Assembly (NCBI RefSeq): GCF_046000175.1
Contig: NZ_JBEOMB010000045.1
Coordinates: 10,430 to 74,429, forward strand
Origin: Rhodoplanes sp046000175
GTDB taxonomy: Bacteria; Pseudomonadota; Alphaproteobacteria; Rhizobiales; Xanthobacteraceae
Length of the DNA: 64,000 nucleotides
Reading direction: 5' to 3'
The notes below the pieces were generated by a model, which worked only from the letters and a program-made list of their open reading frames with translations, ran no database searches and was not told the origin of the DNA. A program made the translations under genes and the position numbers. Each line of letters starts with the position of its first letter. The stretch's first letter is position 1. Of the stretch, positions 1-8,445 are shown in pieces.

Positions 1-1
1 G

Positions 2-277
2 GCGAAGTACCCGGCCGTCAAGTCGCTCGCCAACGTGACGCCGGCGGTCGGCATCGCCAACGCCTACGACGCCGCCCATCTCGTCGGCCTCGCCATCGCC
101 AAGGCGGGCTCGACCGACGGCACCAAGGTGCGCGACGCCCTCTACGCGATCGACTCGTATGACGGCCTGATCAAGACCTACAAGACGCCGTTCACCAAGC
201 AGAACCACGACGCGCTCGCCGCGTCCGACTACATCTTCACCCAGTTCAAGGGCGACGAGATCGTCCCGCTGAAGTGA
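2..277 (+). CDS. ABC transporter periplasmic substrate-binding protein, C-terminal fragment
   Basis: This is the last 91 residues of a HAAT-type (LivK-like) substrate-binding protein; the start lies left of the window. The frame is open from base 2 and ends in TGA. The text ANAYDAAHLVGLAIAKAG, followed by a KVRDALYAI segment and a terminal IFTQFKGDEIVPLK, is typical of the second lobe of these type I periplasmic binding proteins. LivH- and LivMGF-like genes follow on the same strand after 250 bases, so it should supply ligand to that transporter. The ligand cannot be read from this tail; the downstream amidohydrolase hints at a cyclic amide or nucleobase-like compound, which is inference. Confidence 0.85.
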   Translation, partial: AKYPAVKSLANVTPAVGIANAYDAAHLVGLAIAKAGSTDGTKVRDALYAIDSYDGLIKTYKTPFTKQNHDALAASDYIFTQFKGDEIVPLK

Positions 278-312
278 GGCCTGAAGGCGTCGCCGGCGCG
301 CCGGCGTGAGTT

Positions 313-484
313 CCTTCTCCCCGCGCGCGGGGAGAAGGTGTCTCGCCGCGCAGCGGCGAGACGGATGAGGGGGCGTTTCCCCGGCGCAGAGACTCGCGGG
401 CGCTCAAGCTCGCGGCGGCGCCCCCTCACCCGACGTCCGCGCTCATCGCGCGAACGTCGACCTCTCCCCGCGAGCGGGGAGAGG
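313..484. repeat. dispersed palindromic repeat, family A, copy 1
   Basis: An imperfect composite palindrome fills most of the gap between the binding protein and livH. It opens and closes with hairpins of the form CTCTCCCCGCG-CGGGGAGAG (313-338 and 461-484) and contains an inner inverted pair, GAGGGGGCG and CGCCCCCTCA. Two further copies lie at 31395-31541 and 33767-33901. It can form a long stem in RNA and may act as a processing or termination element between the binding-protein and permease genes; this role is inferred. Confidence 0.75.
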
Positions 485-527
485 TGACGGACGGTGGAGA
501 TCGGGGCTGGCTCCCGGGGAGAACGAG

Positions 528-1400
528 ATGCTGCTCACCTCGTCGATCGTCTCCGGGCTCGGGCTCGGCAGCATGTACGGGCTGATCGCGCTCGGCTTCC
601 ATGTCACCTACGTGGTGTCGAGCACGGTCAACTTCGCGCAGGGCTCGGCCATGATGCTCGGCGCCGTGCTGGGCTACGTGTTCGCGATAAAACTCGGCTG
701 GCCGTGGGTGCCGGCCGCGATCCTGGCGCTGTTCCTGTGCGCCGCCTTCGGGCTCGTGATCGAGCGCGTGCTGGTGCGTCCCTTCGTCGACCGCCGCTCC
801 GACGCCTGGCTGATGGCGACGGTCGCCGGCGGCATCGTGCTCGACAACGCCGTCCTGTTCACGTTCGGCAAGGAGCCGCGCAGCTTCCCCTCGTCGCTCG
901 CCGTCGAGCCGGTGCAGATCTTCGGCGCCGGCGTCTATCCGCTGCAGCTCGTGATTCCCGTGGTCGGCCTCGGCATCGCGGTGCTGCTGCATCTCGCCTT
1001 GAGACGCACCCGGCGCGGCAAGGCGCTGCTCGCCGTGGTGCAGAATCCCGACGCGGCGCGGCTGATGGGCATCGACGTGCGCCGCGTCGTCGCCGTCGCC
1101 TTCATGCTCTCGACCGCGCTCGCCGGTCTCGCCGGCCTGCTGATCGCGCCGTTGTTCAGTGTGCAGTCCGAGATGGGCACGCTGTTCGGCATCAAGGCGT
1201 TCGCGGTGGCGATCTTAGGGGGCATCGGCTCGGCCTGGGGCGTGATGCTGGCCGGCCTGATCTATGGCCTCACCGAGGCGCTGGTGACGGCCTATCTCGG
1301 CTCGACCTACACCCAGATCGTCGTCTTCTCGGTGGTGATCGCCGCGCTCGCCCTGATGCCCCACGGCCTCCTCGGCCGCGCCGCCGTGAGCAAGGTGTGA
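528..1400 (+). CDS. livH: branched-chain amino acid-type ABC transporter permease (LivH-like)
   Basis: A 290-residue inner-membrane permease of the HAAT family, about the usual LivH length. The N-terminus (GLGLGSMYGLIALGFHVTY) and the following STVNFAQGSAMMLGA match the conserved LivH start, where other members read NFAHGE. Hydrophobic helices run through the protein, and the C-terminus has the family GGIGSAWG segment followed by a region ending in PHGLLGR. A good ribosome site (GGGGAGAAC) lies just upstream of the ATG. Its TGA overlaps the ATG of the fused LivM-LivG-LivF gene (TGATG), so the two are probably translationally coupled. It would pair with the LivM part of that protein to form the channel. 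Confidence 0.92.
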   Translation: MLLTSSIVSGLGLGSMYGLIALGFHVTYVVSSTVNFAQGSAMMLGAVLGYVFAIKLGWPWVPAAILALFLCAAFGLVIERVLVRPFVDRRSDAWLMATVAGGIVLDNAVLFTFGKEPRSFPSSLAVEPVQIFGAGVYPLQLVIPVVGLGIAVLLHLALRRTRRGKALLAVVQNPDAARLMGIDVRRVVAVAFMLSTALAGLAGLLIAPLFSVQSEMGTLFGIKAFAVAILGGIGSAWGVMLAGLIYGLTEALVTAYLGSTYTQIVVFSVVIAALALMPHGLLGRAAVSKV

Positions 1401-3889
1401 TGACGCGCCTCGCCCAATCATATGCGACCCCGGTCGCCGTCGCGCTGCTCACCGCGGTCGCCCTCGGCTTCGCGCTGCTCGCCGAAGGGTATGCGCCCTT
1501 CGTGCTGGCACTGGTCGCGCTCACCGTCGTCGTCTGCGTCGGGCTCAACATCCTGCTCGGGCTGACGGGTCAGGTGTCGCTCGGCCATGTCGGCTTCTAT
1601 GCGATCGGCGCCTATGCGGTGGCGATCCTGACGCTCGCCGGCGTCGACTTCTGGCTGGCGCTGCCGGCCGCCGGGCTGATCGCCGCCGTGGTCGGGTTTC
1701 TTCTGTCGCTGCCGGCGCTGCGGGTGGCGGGTCCGACGCTCGCGATGCTCACCATCGCGTTCGCCTTCATCGTCCAGCACGGCACCATCGAGTGGCGGGC
1801 GCTGACCGGCGGCGCCAACGGCCTGATGGGCCTGCCGCCGCCTTCGATCGGCAGCCTCGTCTTCACCGAGCGCGAGATGGCGGCGCTCGCCGTGCTGCTC
1901 GCCGGCGCAGCGCTGTGGCTCTATCACCGCATCGCGGCGAGCGCCTGGGGCAAGAGCATGATCGCGGTGCGCGACGCCGAGATCGCGGCCCGCTCGGTCG
2001 GCCTCGATCCGGTGATCGTCAAGGCGGCGGCCTTCACCCTGTCGGCCGGCTTCGCTGGAGTCGCGGGCGGCCTGTTCGCGCCGCTGATGATGTTCGTCGC
2101 GCCGGACTCGTTCCCGTTCTCGCAATCGATCCTGTTCCTGCTCGCCGTGGTGGTCGGCGGCGCCGGCGCCGTGTTCGGCCCGGTGATCGGCGCGGCGATC
2201 AGCGTCGTGCTGCCCGAGCTTCTCTCGGGGCTCGCGGAGTACCGGCTGCTGTTCTTCGGCGCGCTGCTGCTGGGCGTGCTGTGGCTCGCGCCCGAAGGCG
2301 TCATCGGCACGTTGTCGCGGCTCTGGCGGCGCATCGATCCGCGCACGGCCGACGGCGCCGGCACCGACCTCGCCGCGCTGCTGACGCCGGCGGAGCCGAA
2401 GGCGCTGCGGGTCGAGGGGCTGACGCTCGCCTTCGGCGGCATCAAGGCGGCCACCAACGTCGCCGTCACGGCCGAACCCGGCCGCGTTACCGCCATCATC
2501 GGGCCGAACGGCGCCGGCAAGACGACGGTGCTCAACATGATCGGCGGCTTCTACCGCCCCGATTCCGGCAGCGTCCGGCTCGGCGACCGCGACCTCGCCG
2601 GTGCGGCGAGCCACACCGTGGCGCGCGCCGGCATCGCGCGCACCTATCAGACGACGCGGCTGTTCGGCTCGCTCTCGGTCCTCGACAACATTCTGGTGGC
2701 GCTCCGGCGCGGCAAGCTCGGCGGGCTTTTCGGCCGCTTCGCCGGGCCGGACGACGAGAGGGCCGCCGAGGCACTGCTCGCCTTCGTCGGCTATCGCGGC
2801 GCGCTGGCGACGCCGGCCGCCGACCTCGCCCATGTCGACCGCCGCCTGGTCGAGATCGCCCGCGCGCTCGCCATGCGGCCGCGCGTGCTGCTGCTCGACG
2901 AGCCGGCCGCCGGCCTGATGCGGGCCGACAAGGACACGCTCGCCTTGCTGCTGCGCCGGATCGCCGATCTCGGCATCGCCGTGATCCTGGTCGAGCACGA
3001 CATGCAGCTCGTGATGGGCATCTCCGACCAGATCGTGGTGCTCGACGCCGGTGTGCCGATCGCGACCGGCACGCCGGCCGAGATCCGCCGCGACCCGAAG
3101 GTGATCAAGGCCTATCTGGGCGGCGAGACCACGGCCGGGCGCGGCCGCGGCGCGCCCTGGGAGGCGCCCGTCGACGCCATCCTCACCGTGATGCGGCTGA
3201 CCGCCGGCTACGGGGCGGCCCCCGTGCTGGAGAACGTCGACCTCGAGGTCCGGCCGGGCGAGACCGTGGCGCTGATCGGCGCCAACGGGGCCGGCAAGTC
3301 GACCACCATGCGGGCGCTCGCCGGGCTCCTGCGGCCGGTCGACGGCGAGGTCGTGTTCAACGACCTGCGCATCGACTATCTCGACGCGCCCGAGATCGCC
3401 GCCGCCCGCCTCGTGCTGGTGCCCGAGGGCCGGCAGGTGTTCCCGGACCTCTCGGTGCGCGACAACATTCTGCTGGGCGCCCACACCCGCAACGATCGTG
3501 ACATCGACGCCGACATGGAGCGGCTGCTCGATCTGTTTCCGCGATTGCGCGAAAGAATCGACAATCCGGCAGGCCTCCTGTCAGGCGGCGAGCAGCAGAT
3601 GCTGGCGATCGTCCGCGGCCTGATGGCGCGCCCGCGCACGCTGATGCTCGACGAGCCTTCGCTCGGGCTCGCCCCGGCCGTCATCGAGGGACTGTTCGAC
3701 GTGCTCGCACGGCTGCGCGACGAGGGCGTCACCATCTTGCTGGTCGACCAGATGGCGCAGCTCGCACTCGACGTCGCCGACCGCGCCTATGTGCTCGAGT
3801 CCGGACGCGTCGTGCGGGCCGACACGGCTGCGGCCCTGCGCGGCGACCCCGCCATCGAGGCGGCCTATCTGGGCCACGCGGCGGAGTGA
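1400..3889 (+). CDS. fused LivM-LivG-LivF: permease plus two ATPase domains in one chain
   Basis: One uninterrupted 829-residue frame carries three subunits that are usually separate. Residues 1 to about 310 are a LivM permease (GQVSLGHVGFYAIGAYAV motif, several membrane segments). Residues about 335-580 are a LivG ATPase with Walker A GPNGAGKT at 368-375 and Walker B LLLLDEP. Residues about 593-829 are a LivF ATPase with Walker A at 627, signature LSGGEQQ at about 727 and LMLDEPSLGLAP. The LivG signature is degenerate: LAHVDRR stands where related proteins have LxxGQQR, so the usual signature glycine is Val. LivM-LivG fusions are known; the triple fusion is less common. It starts inside the livH stop. 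Confidence 0.92.
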   Translation: MTRLAQSYATPVAVALLTAVALGFALLAEGYAPFVLALVALTVVVCVGLNILLGLTGQVSLGHVGFYAIGAYAVAILTLAGVDFWLALPAAGLIAAVVGFLLSLPALRVAGPTLAMLTIAFAFIVQHGTIEWRALTGGANGLMGLPPPSIGSLVFTEREMAALAVLLAGAALWLYHRIAASAWGKSMIAVRDAEIAARSVGLDPVIVKAAAFTLSAGFAGVAGGLFAPLMMFVAPDSFPFSQSILFLLAVVVGGAGAVFGPVIGAAISVVLPELLSGLAEYRLLFFGALLLGVLWLAPEGVIGTLSRLWRRIDPRTADGAGTDLAALLTPAEPKALRVEGLTLAFGGIKAATNVAVTAEPGRVTAIIGPNGAGKTTVLNMIGGFYRPDSGSVRLGDRDLAGAASHTVARAGIARTYQTTRLFGSLSVLDNILVALRRGKLGGLFGRFAGPDDERAAEALLAFVGYRGALATPAADLAHVDRRLVEIARALAMRPRVLLLDEPAAGLMRADKDTLALLLRRIADLGIAVILVEHDMQLVMGISDQIVVLDAGVPIATGTPAEIRRDPKVIKAYLGGETTAGRGRGAPWEAPVDAILTVMRLTAGYGAAPVLENVDLEVRPGETVALIGANGAGKSTTMRALAGLLRPVDGEVVFNDLRIDYLDAPEIAAARLVLVPEGRQVFPDLSVRDNILLGAHTRNDRDIDADMERLLDLFPRLRERIDNPAGLLSGGEQQMLAIVRGLMARPRTLMLDEPSLGLAPAVIEGLFDVLARLRDEGVTILLVDQMAQLALDVADRAYVLESGRVVRADTAAALRGDPAIEAAYLGHAAE

Positions 3890-3919
3890 GCTTGTGATGT
3901 TGTTTCGATCCTCTCCGCT

Positions 3920-4004
3920 GTCATGGCCGGGCTCGTCCCGGCCATCCACGACAGAGCCTCGCCGCTCGAGACGTGGATGCCCGGCACAAGGCCGGGCATG
4001 ACGA
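3920..4004. repeat. dispersed palindromic repeat, family C
   Basis: Inverted arms TCATGGCCGGGCTCGTCCCG and the matching CCGGCACAAGGCCGGGCATG bracket a short centre, with CCATCCACG and CGTGGATG as inner arms. This element type is widespread in Bradyrhizobium-like genomes. It lies between the transporter and the amidohydrolase gene. Read in the + frame it encodes the spurious peptide MAGLVPAIHDRA, which lengthens the open frame of the downstream gene. Confidence 0.75.
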
Positions 4005-4039
4005 CTCAGAATTTGTCGCGCTTCCGGACCCTCGAAACA

Positions 4040-5281
4040 ATGCCCCTCGATCTCGTCTTCAAGAACGTCCGCCTCGTCGGCCGTGAGGCGCCGTGCGACA
4101 TCGGCGTCGCCGATGGTCGCATCGTCGCGATCGAGCCATCCATCGCGGCGGACGCGCTCGTGGAGGACATCGGCGGCCGGCTCGCCGTCGCCGGCTTCGT
4201 CGAGACCCACATCCATCTCGACAAGTCGTGCATCCTCGATCGCTGCAGGAGCGAGCACGGCACGCTGGCCGAGGCGATCGCCCAGGTCGCCGCGGCCAAG
4301 AAGAACTTTACCGAGGAGGATGTGTATGCGCGGGCGAAGCGGACCCTGGAGAAGGCGATCCTGCAGGGCACGACCCGCATGCGCACCCATGTCGAGGTCG
4401 ACCCGCGCATCGGGCTGACGAGCTTCCGGGCGATCCGCCGGCTGAAGCGCGACTACGCCTTCGCGATCGATCTCGACCTCTGCGTCTTCCCGCAAGAAGG
4501 GCTACTCAACGATCCCGGCGCCGAGGATCTGCTGATCCAGTGCTGCGAGGACGAGCCCGACACGATCGGCGGCTGTCCCTACACGGACACGGATCCGCAC
4601 GGCCAGATCGTCCGCATCTTCGAGATCGCCCGACGCTACGATCTCGACGTCGATTTCCATCTCGACTTCGATCTCGACCCGACCTGGACCCATCTCGACG
4701 AAGTGTGCCGGCAGACCGACCGCTTCGGCTGGGGCGGCCGTGTCGCCATCGGCCATGTGACCAAGCTGTCGGCGATGCCGGAGGTGGCGCGGGCGGCGGT
4801 CGGAAGGCGGCTCGCCGACGCCGGCGTGGCGTTGACCGTGCTGCCGGCGACCGACCTGTTCCTCATGGGCCGCGGCCACGACCACGATGTTCCGCGCGGC
4901 GTGACGCCCGCCCATCGCCTGGCGGAGCAGGGCGTCACCTGCTCGATCGCCACCAACAACGTGCTCAACCCGTTCACGCCGTTCGGCGACTGCTCGATGA
5001 TGCGGATCGCCAATCTCTACGCCAACGTGGCCCAGCTCGGCCGCGCCGCCGAGCTGGAGACCTGCCTCGACCTGATCACCGCGGCGCCGGCGCGGCTGAT
5101 GAATCTCCCCGATTACGGCATCGCGGTCGGCAACCCGGCCGATCTCGTGGTGCTCGACGCGCACGACCCGGCCGGCGCGATCGCCGAGATCGCCGTGCCG
5201 CTCGCCGGCTGGAAGCGCGGCCGCCGCACTTTCTCCCGCGCGCCCGCCGTGCTGCATCGGGACGACGTGGCGGCGGAGTGA
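4040..5281 (+). CDS. cytosine deaminase-like amidohydrolase
   Basis: A 413-residue metal-dependent hydrolase of the amidohydrolase superfamily, closest in layout to cytosine deaminase (CodA). The beta-strand 1 metal motif is ETHIHLDKS; further metal or active-site histidines are expected in VDFHLDF and GHVTKLS. The segment TNNVLNPFTPFGDCSMM aligns with CodA HDDVFDPW, so the position of the metal-binding Asp313 of E. coli CodA appears to be Asn here. It probably hydrolyses a C-N bond in a cyclic amide or related compound imported by the upstream transporter; the substrate is unknown. I chose the ATG at 4040 because the longer frame, from 3923, is only read-through of a palindromic repeat. Confidence 0.82.
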   Translation: MPLDLVFKNVRLVGREAPCDIGVADGRIVAIEPSIAADALVEDIGGRLAVAGFVETHIHLDKSCILDRCRSEHGTLAEAIAQVAAAKKNFTEEDVYARAKRTLEKAILQGTTRMRTHVEVDPRIGLTSFRAIRRLKRDYAFAIDLDLCVFPQEGLLNDPGAEDLLIQCCEDEPDTIGGCPYTDTDPHGQIVRIFEIARRYDLDVDFHLDFDLDPTWTHLDEVCRQTDRFGWGGRVAIGHVTKLSAMPEVARAAVGRRLADAGVALTVLPATDLFLMGRGHDHDVPRGVTPAHRLAEQGVTCSIATNNVLNPFTPFGDCSMMRIANLYANVAQLGRAAELETCLDLITAAPARLMNLPDYGIAVGNPADLVVLDAHDPAGAIAEIAVPLAGWKRGRRTFSRAPAVLHRDDVAAE

Positions 5282-5363
5282 CGCCGTGCCGCTTGCGCCG
5301 GAACCGCGCAGGTCGATACCTTCGGCCGGAGCGCGTTCGGTGACTGATCCCTCGCACACGATG

Positions 5364-5446
5364 TCCGCTCGTCCCCGCGAAGGCGGGGATCCAGGGGCAG
5401 CACGGCACTGCGCTTCTGGATCCCCGCTTGCGCGGGAATGAGCGGA
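5364..5446. repeat. dispersed palindromic repeat, family B, copy 1
   Basis: The element begins TCCGCTCGTCCCCGCGAAGG and ends CGCGGGAATGAGCGGA, with inner arms GGGGATCCAG and CTGGATCCCC. A second, closely similar copy lies at 60824-60906. It occupies the gap between the amidohydrolase and the alpha/beta hydrolase. The arms are self-complementary over nearly the whole length. Confidence 0.8.
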
Positions 5447-5499
5447 GGGGGCGAGAGCAGCGGAACGTCGCTCCGGACTCTGGTCGAGGCGTGGTCGCA

Positions 5500-6477
5500 A
5501 TGCTGGTCGTCGGTTCCCTGTTGCTCTTCGCCGTCGTCGTTCTCGCGGCGTCGGCGCTGCTCTCCTGGTGGCTCGCCCGCACGATCGAGAAGGAGAACCC
5601 GCCGGTCGGCCGCCTGATCGACACCGGGGCGGCGCGCATCCACCTCGTCGACCTCAAGCCGGAGGCGCCGGCTCCGTCCGGCACCGAGTCCGCCGCGCCG
5701 CCGGCCGTGCTGCTGCTGCACGGCGCCAATGTCCAGCACACAGACATGCGGGTCGCGCTCGGCGACCGGCTCGCCCGCCGGCTGCGCGTCCTGCTGCCGG
5801 ACCGGCCGGGGCAGGGCTGGTCGGGGGAGGGCGGTCCGGAGGTCTCCGACCCCGGCCATCAGGTGGCGCTGATTCGCACCGCCGTCGAGACGGTCGGGGC
5901 CGGCCCACTGATCGTCGTCGGCCACTCGCTCGGCGGGCTGATCGCGCTCCGCTACGCGCTCGACGAGCCCGGTGCCGTGAAGGCGCTCGTGCTGATCAAT
6001 CCGACCACGCATCCCCGCCCCGGCGGGCTGCCCTGGTTCCAGCGGGTCGCCGAGGTGCTGTTCGTCGGCCCGCTGATCTGGACCGTGCTGCTGCCCGCGA
6101 CCCTGCCGATGATGGACCGGCTGGTCGCCCGGCTGTTCCGGCCGGAGCCGCCGACGCGCGACTACGCCGCCCGCACGGCGCTGGCGCTGGCGCTGACGCC
6201 GCGGCGCTTCCGCAACAGCATGACGGAGTATTCGGATCTCCGCGACCACCTCGTCGCGGTCGCGCCGCGCTATCCCGACGTCACGGTGCCGACCGTCGTG
6301 GTGGTCGGCGACGCCGACCCCATCGTGCCGCCCGCCGTCCACGGCGAGGTGCTCGCCAAGGTCTTGTCGCACGGACGCCTCGTGCGCATCCCTGCGGCCG
6401 GCCACATGGCCCACCATCGCCATGCCGAGGTCATCGCGGCCGAGATCGAGCGGCTCGCCGGCCTGCCGCTGGCCTGA
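5500..6477 (+). CDS. alpha/beta hydrolase with N-terminal membrane anchor
   Basis: A 325-residue alpha/beta-hydrolase-fold protein. Residues 1-27 form one hydrophobic segment, so it is probably anchored in the inner membrane. The oxyanion region is LLLHGANVQ, the nucleophile elbow GHSLGG has Ser143, the acid is probably Asp271 or Asp273 in VGDADPIVPP, and the histidine is His302 in AAGHMAHH. A complete triad predicts an active esterase, lipase or related hydrolase; the substrate cannot be told. The ATG at 5500 is used; an in-frame GTG at 5491 is possible, and the frame before it runs into a repeat. It stands alone, between a palindromic repeat and tRNA-Trp. Confidence 0.8.
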   Translation: MLVVGSLLLFAVVVLAASALLSWWLARTIEKENPPVGRLIDTGAARIHLVDLKPEAPAPSGTESAAPPAVLLLHGANVQHTDMRVALGDRLARRLRVLLPDRPGQGWSGEGGPEVSDPGHQVALIRTAVETVGAGPLIVVGHSLGGLIALRYALDEPGAVKALVLINPTTHPRPGGLPWFQRVAEVLFVGPLIWTVLLPATLPMMDRLVARLFRPEPPTRDYAARTALALALTPRRFRNSMTEYSDLRDHLVAVAPRYPDVTVPTVVVVGDADPIVPPAVHGEVLAKVLSHGRLVRIPAAGHMAHHRHAEVIAAEIERLAGLPLA

Positions 6478-6577
6478 GTCGTCGGGCCGCCGGGCCGTGG
6501 CCGCGCGGCACCGGCGCGGCACCGTCCGCGAGGCTTCGCGACACGACCAAATTCACCCGCCGCCCGCCGTGCCGGCC

Positions 6578-6606
6578 TTGCCAAGGGGGCGGGGATCATG
6601 CATCTA
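6578..6606 (+). promoter_or_regulatory. candidate promoter for tRNA-Trp
   Basis: TTGCCA (6578-6583) and CATCTA (6601-6606) are separated by 17 bases and end about 45 bases before the tRNA. The -35 half is good, the -10 half is weak. No better pair is visible. Confidence 0.3.
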
Positions 6607-6650
6607 GAGCCCGTGGCGGCTCGGTTACGCGCTGTCGCATCCTCGTCCGG

Positions 6651-6727
6651 AGGAGTGTAGCTCAATTGGTCAGAGCACCGGTCTCCAAAACCGGGGGTTG
6701 GGGGTTCGAGTCCCTCCACTCCTGCCA
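6651..6727 (+). tRNA. tRNA-Trp (anticodon CCA)
   Basis: The sequence folds as a full cloverleaf. The acceptor stem AGGAGTG pairs with CACTCCT (6717-6723), followed by discriminator G and an encoded CCA (6725-6727). The D arm is TAGCTCAATTGGTCAGAGCA. The anticodon stem CCGGT/ACCGG encloses loop CTCCAAA with anticodon CCA at 6685-6687. The T arm contains GGTTCGAGTCC. In alphaproteobacteria this tRNA usually lies next to secE; here 4.2 kb of other genes intervene. Confidence 0.97.
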
Positions 6728-7140
6728 GCGAGAGCCGGACATCTCCCTCCCGAAGTCCTTCCACGGTTGACACGCGCTGTCGCTTGCCTCCGAGAGCCTC
6801 CTCTCGAAGGCCGCGCTCGACCACCGCATTCGCCGGTGACGGGCCGTGCGCGGCCGTCGCTTTCGCCCGGCGCGACCTTTCCGCTCCGCAACGGGTGTCC
6901 GCCGCCGGGAGTCGTGAAAAATTTCTCGGTCTTTCGATTTACGCTGCGCCGGCACATCCCCGTAGACGGATCGCCTGCTTGGGCTATGCTTCTGCAAACA
7001 AAGAGGTATTTTGTTCCTTCCGAAGGGGGTGCGAGAGTCTGTGGGGTTGTGCTAGACGCGGTCTAGTCAACTCAGGGTATTGTGGGCGGTCGCCTTTGCG
7101 GGGGACCGTGCGGGATCAACCTTGAAGTCGGGGCGGGACG
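6728..7140. other. 413-base intergenic region after tRNA-Trp
   Basis: No credible gene was found. The stretch around 6910-7060 is noticeably less G+C-rich than its surroundings (GTGAAAAATTTCTCGGTCTT and GAGGTATTTTGTTCCTTCC), which suits a promoter region for the lipase-like gene at 7141. I could not pick out a clear -35/-10 pair or a terminator for the tRNA. Confidence 0.5.
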
Positions 7141-8445
7141 ATGGCCGCGGAAGCCGCAATGCTTCGGGGAGGTGACGCGGATCGCGACGCCCAGGCGGTG
7201 AACCGCGAGGCGCCGGCTGGCCGCGTCGGGCGTCGGCTTTTCATCCATATCGGCGGATTCGATCCGGAGCCTCCCGAGCGGGTGTATCAGCGCTTCGCCC
7301 GCGAGACGGGCCGCTTCCGCCGGGCCTGGTCGGTTCTCACGGTGATGTCCGAGCCGGCGCACCGGCCGGACGGCTCCGACTGGACGGTCGAGACCACCGG
7401 CCGCAACTGGCGGGTGACGACCCGGGTCCGGCTCCTGCGCTGGGACGATCTCCTGGACGCGTATGCGGCCGCCCCGTGGTGGAAACGCATGGGGCGCGGG
7501 GTGCTCGCCTGCCTCGACTTCGTGCTCGGCGGCGCGCTCCACCGCTATTTCCGGACCGCTTGGCGCTATGCGCTGTTCTTCCTCTACCCGCCCCTCACGG
7601 TTCTCGCTTTCGGCGTCGCGGCCGGCCTCGGCGGCGCGGCGCTGAGCCGGGCGACCGATTCGGCGGCCGCCGGGGTGCTTCTCGGCGCGACCGTCTTCGG
7701 CGCGCTGCTGTACGGGCCGGGCCGGTGGTTCAAGCTCCCGCTGGCGTTCGACGACTGGAGCTTCGCGAGCGCTTATGTCCGAGTTCCGCCGCGAGTTCTG
7801 GCAGACCGGCTCGACCGGCTCGCGGCCGACATCGTCGCCGCGGCGCGCGCCGGCGAGGTCGACGAGATCGTCGTGCTCGGCCACAGCCTCGGCGCGGTGC
7901 TCGCCGTCGACGCGATCGACCGTGCGCTGACCCTGGAGCCCGAGCTGGGGCGCACCGGACCTCCCGTGGGCCTGGTCACGGTCGGCTCGTCCGTCCTCAA
8001 GATCGCGCTGCACGGGCGCGCCGCCTGCTTCCGCGCGGCGCTCGCCCGGGTCGCGGCCGCGGACGGCCCCTTCTGGGTCGAGTATCAGGCGATCAGCGAC
8101 GTGATGAACTTCTACAAGACCGACCCGGTCGGCGACGCCGGGCTGGCGCCGAGCGGACGGCCGCTGGTGCGCGTGGTGCGAATCAGCCGGATGCTGGACC
8201 CGGACTATTACCGGCGCATCTGGGGGCGGTTCTTCCGCCTGCATTGCCAGTTCGTCCGCGGCAACGACCGCCGCACCGCCTACGACTATTTCATGCTGGC
8301 CTGCGGGCCGCTCGCCGTGCGAGAGACGGCCTGTCTGCCGGATGGCCCGGCTTCGGCGTTCGCGACCGACGGATCGTTGATCGAGAGAGCGCCGGCGAAC
8401 GCCGCGGCCCAGGTGGCCGGCTCGGAGATCGTGTTGGCGCGATGA
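7141..8445 (+). CDS. membrane protein with lipase-like alpha/beta hydrolase motif
   Basis: A 434-residue protein of unknown function. An early strand GRRLFIHIGGFDPEPPE resembles the first strand and oxyanion loop of lipases. Two adjacent hydrophobic segments lie at about residues 140-190 (ALFFLYPPLTVLAFGVAAGL and AAAGVLLGATVFGALLYG). A nucleophile elbow GHSLGA follows, with Ser249, in a VLGHSLGAVLAVDAI context. It may be a membrane-bound lipase or esterase acting at the inner membrane; the acid and His partners are not certain. The stop overlaps the start of the next gene by ATGA, so it is co-translated with a methyltransferase-like membrane protein. Confidence 0.72.
   Translation: MAAEAAMLRGGDADRDAQAVNREAPAGRVGRRLFIHIGGFDPEPPERVYQRFARETGRFRRAWSVLTVMSEPAHRPDGSDWTVETTGRNWRVTTRVRLLRWDDLLDAYAAAPWWKRMGRGVLACLDFVLGGALHRYFRTAWRYALFFLYPPLTVLAFGVAAGLGGAALSRATDSAAAGVLLGATVFGALLYGPGRWFKLPLAFDDWSFASAYVRVPPRVLADRLDRLAADIVAAARAGEVDEIVVLGHSLGAVLAVDAIDRALTLEPELGRTGPPVGLVTVGSSVLKIALHGRAACFRAALARVAAADGPFWVEYQAISDVMNFYKTDPVGDAGLAPSGRPLVRVVRISRMLDPDYYRRIWGRFFRLHCQFVRGNDRRTAYDYFMLACGPLAVRETACLPDGPASAFATDGSLIERAPANAAAQVAGSEIVLAR

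Noticed and set aside
313..484. CRISPR array or IS element ends
   Set aside because: The repeat is a single composite palindrome without regular spacers, target duplications or a transposase. The same holds for the other palindromes.
1418..3484. Long minus-strand open frame opposite the transporter fusion
   Set aside because: Arg/Gly/Asp/His-rich shadow of the strong LivMGF coding frame, with no domain and no start signal.
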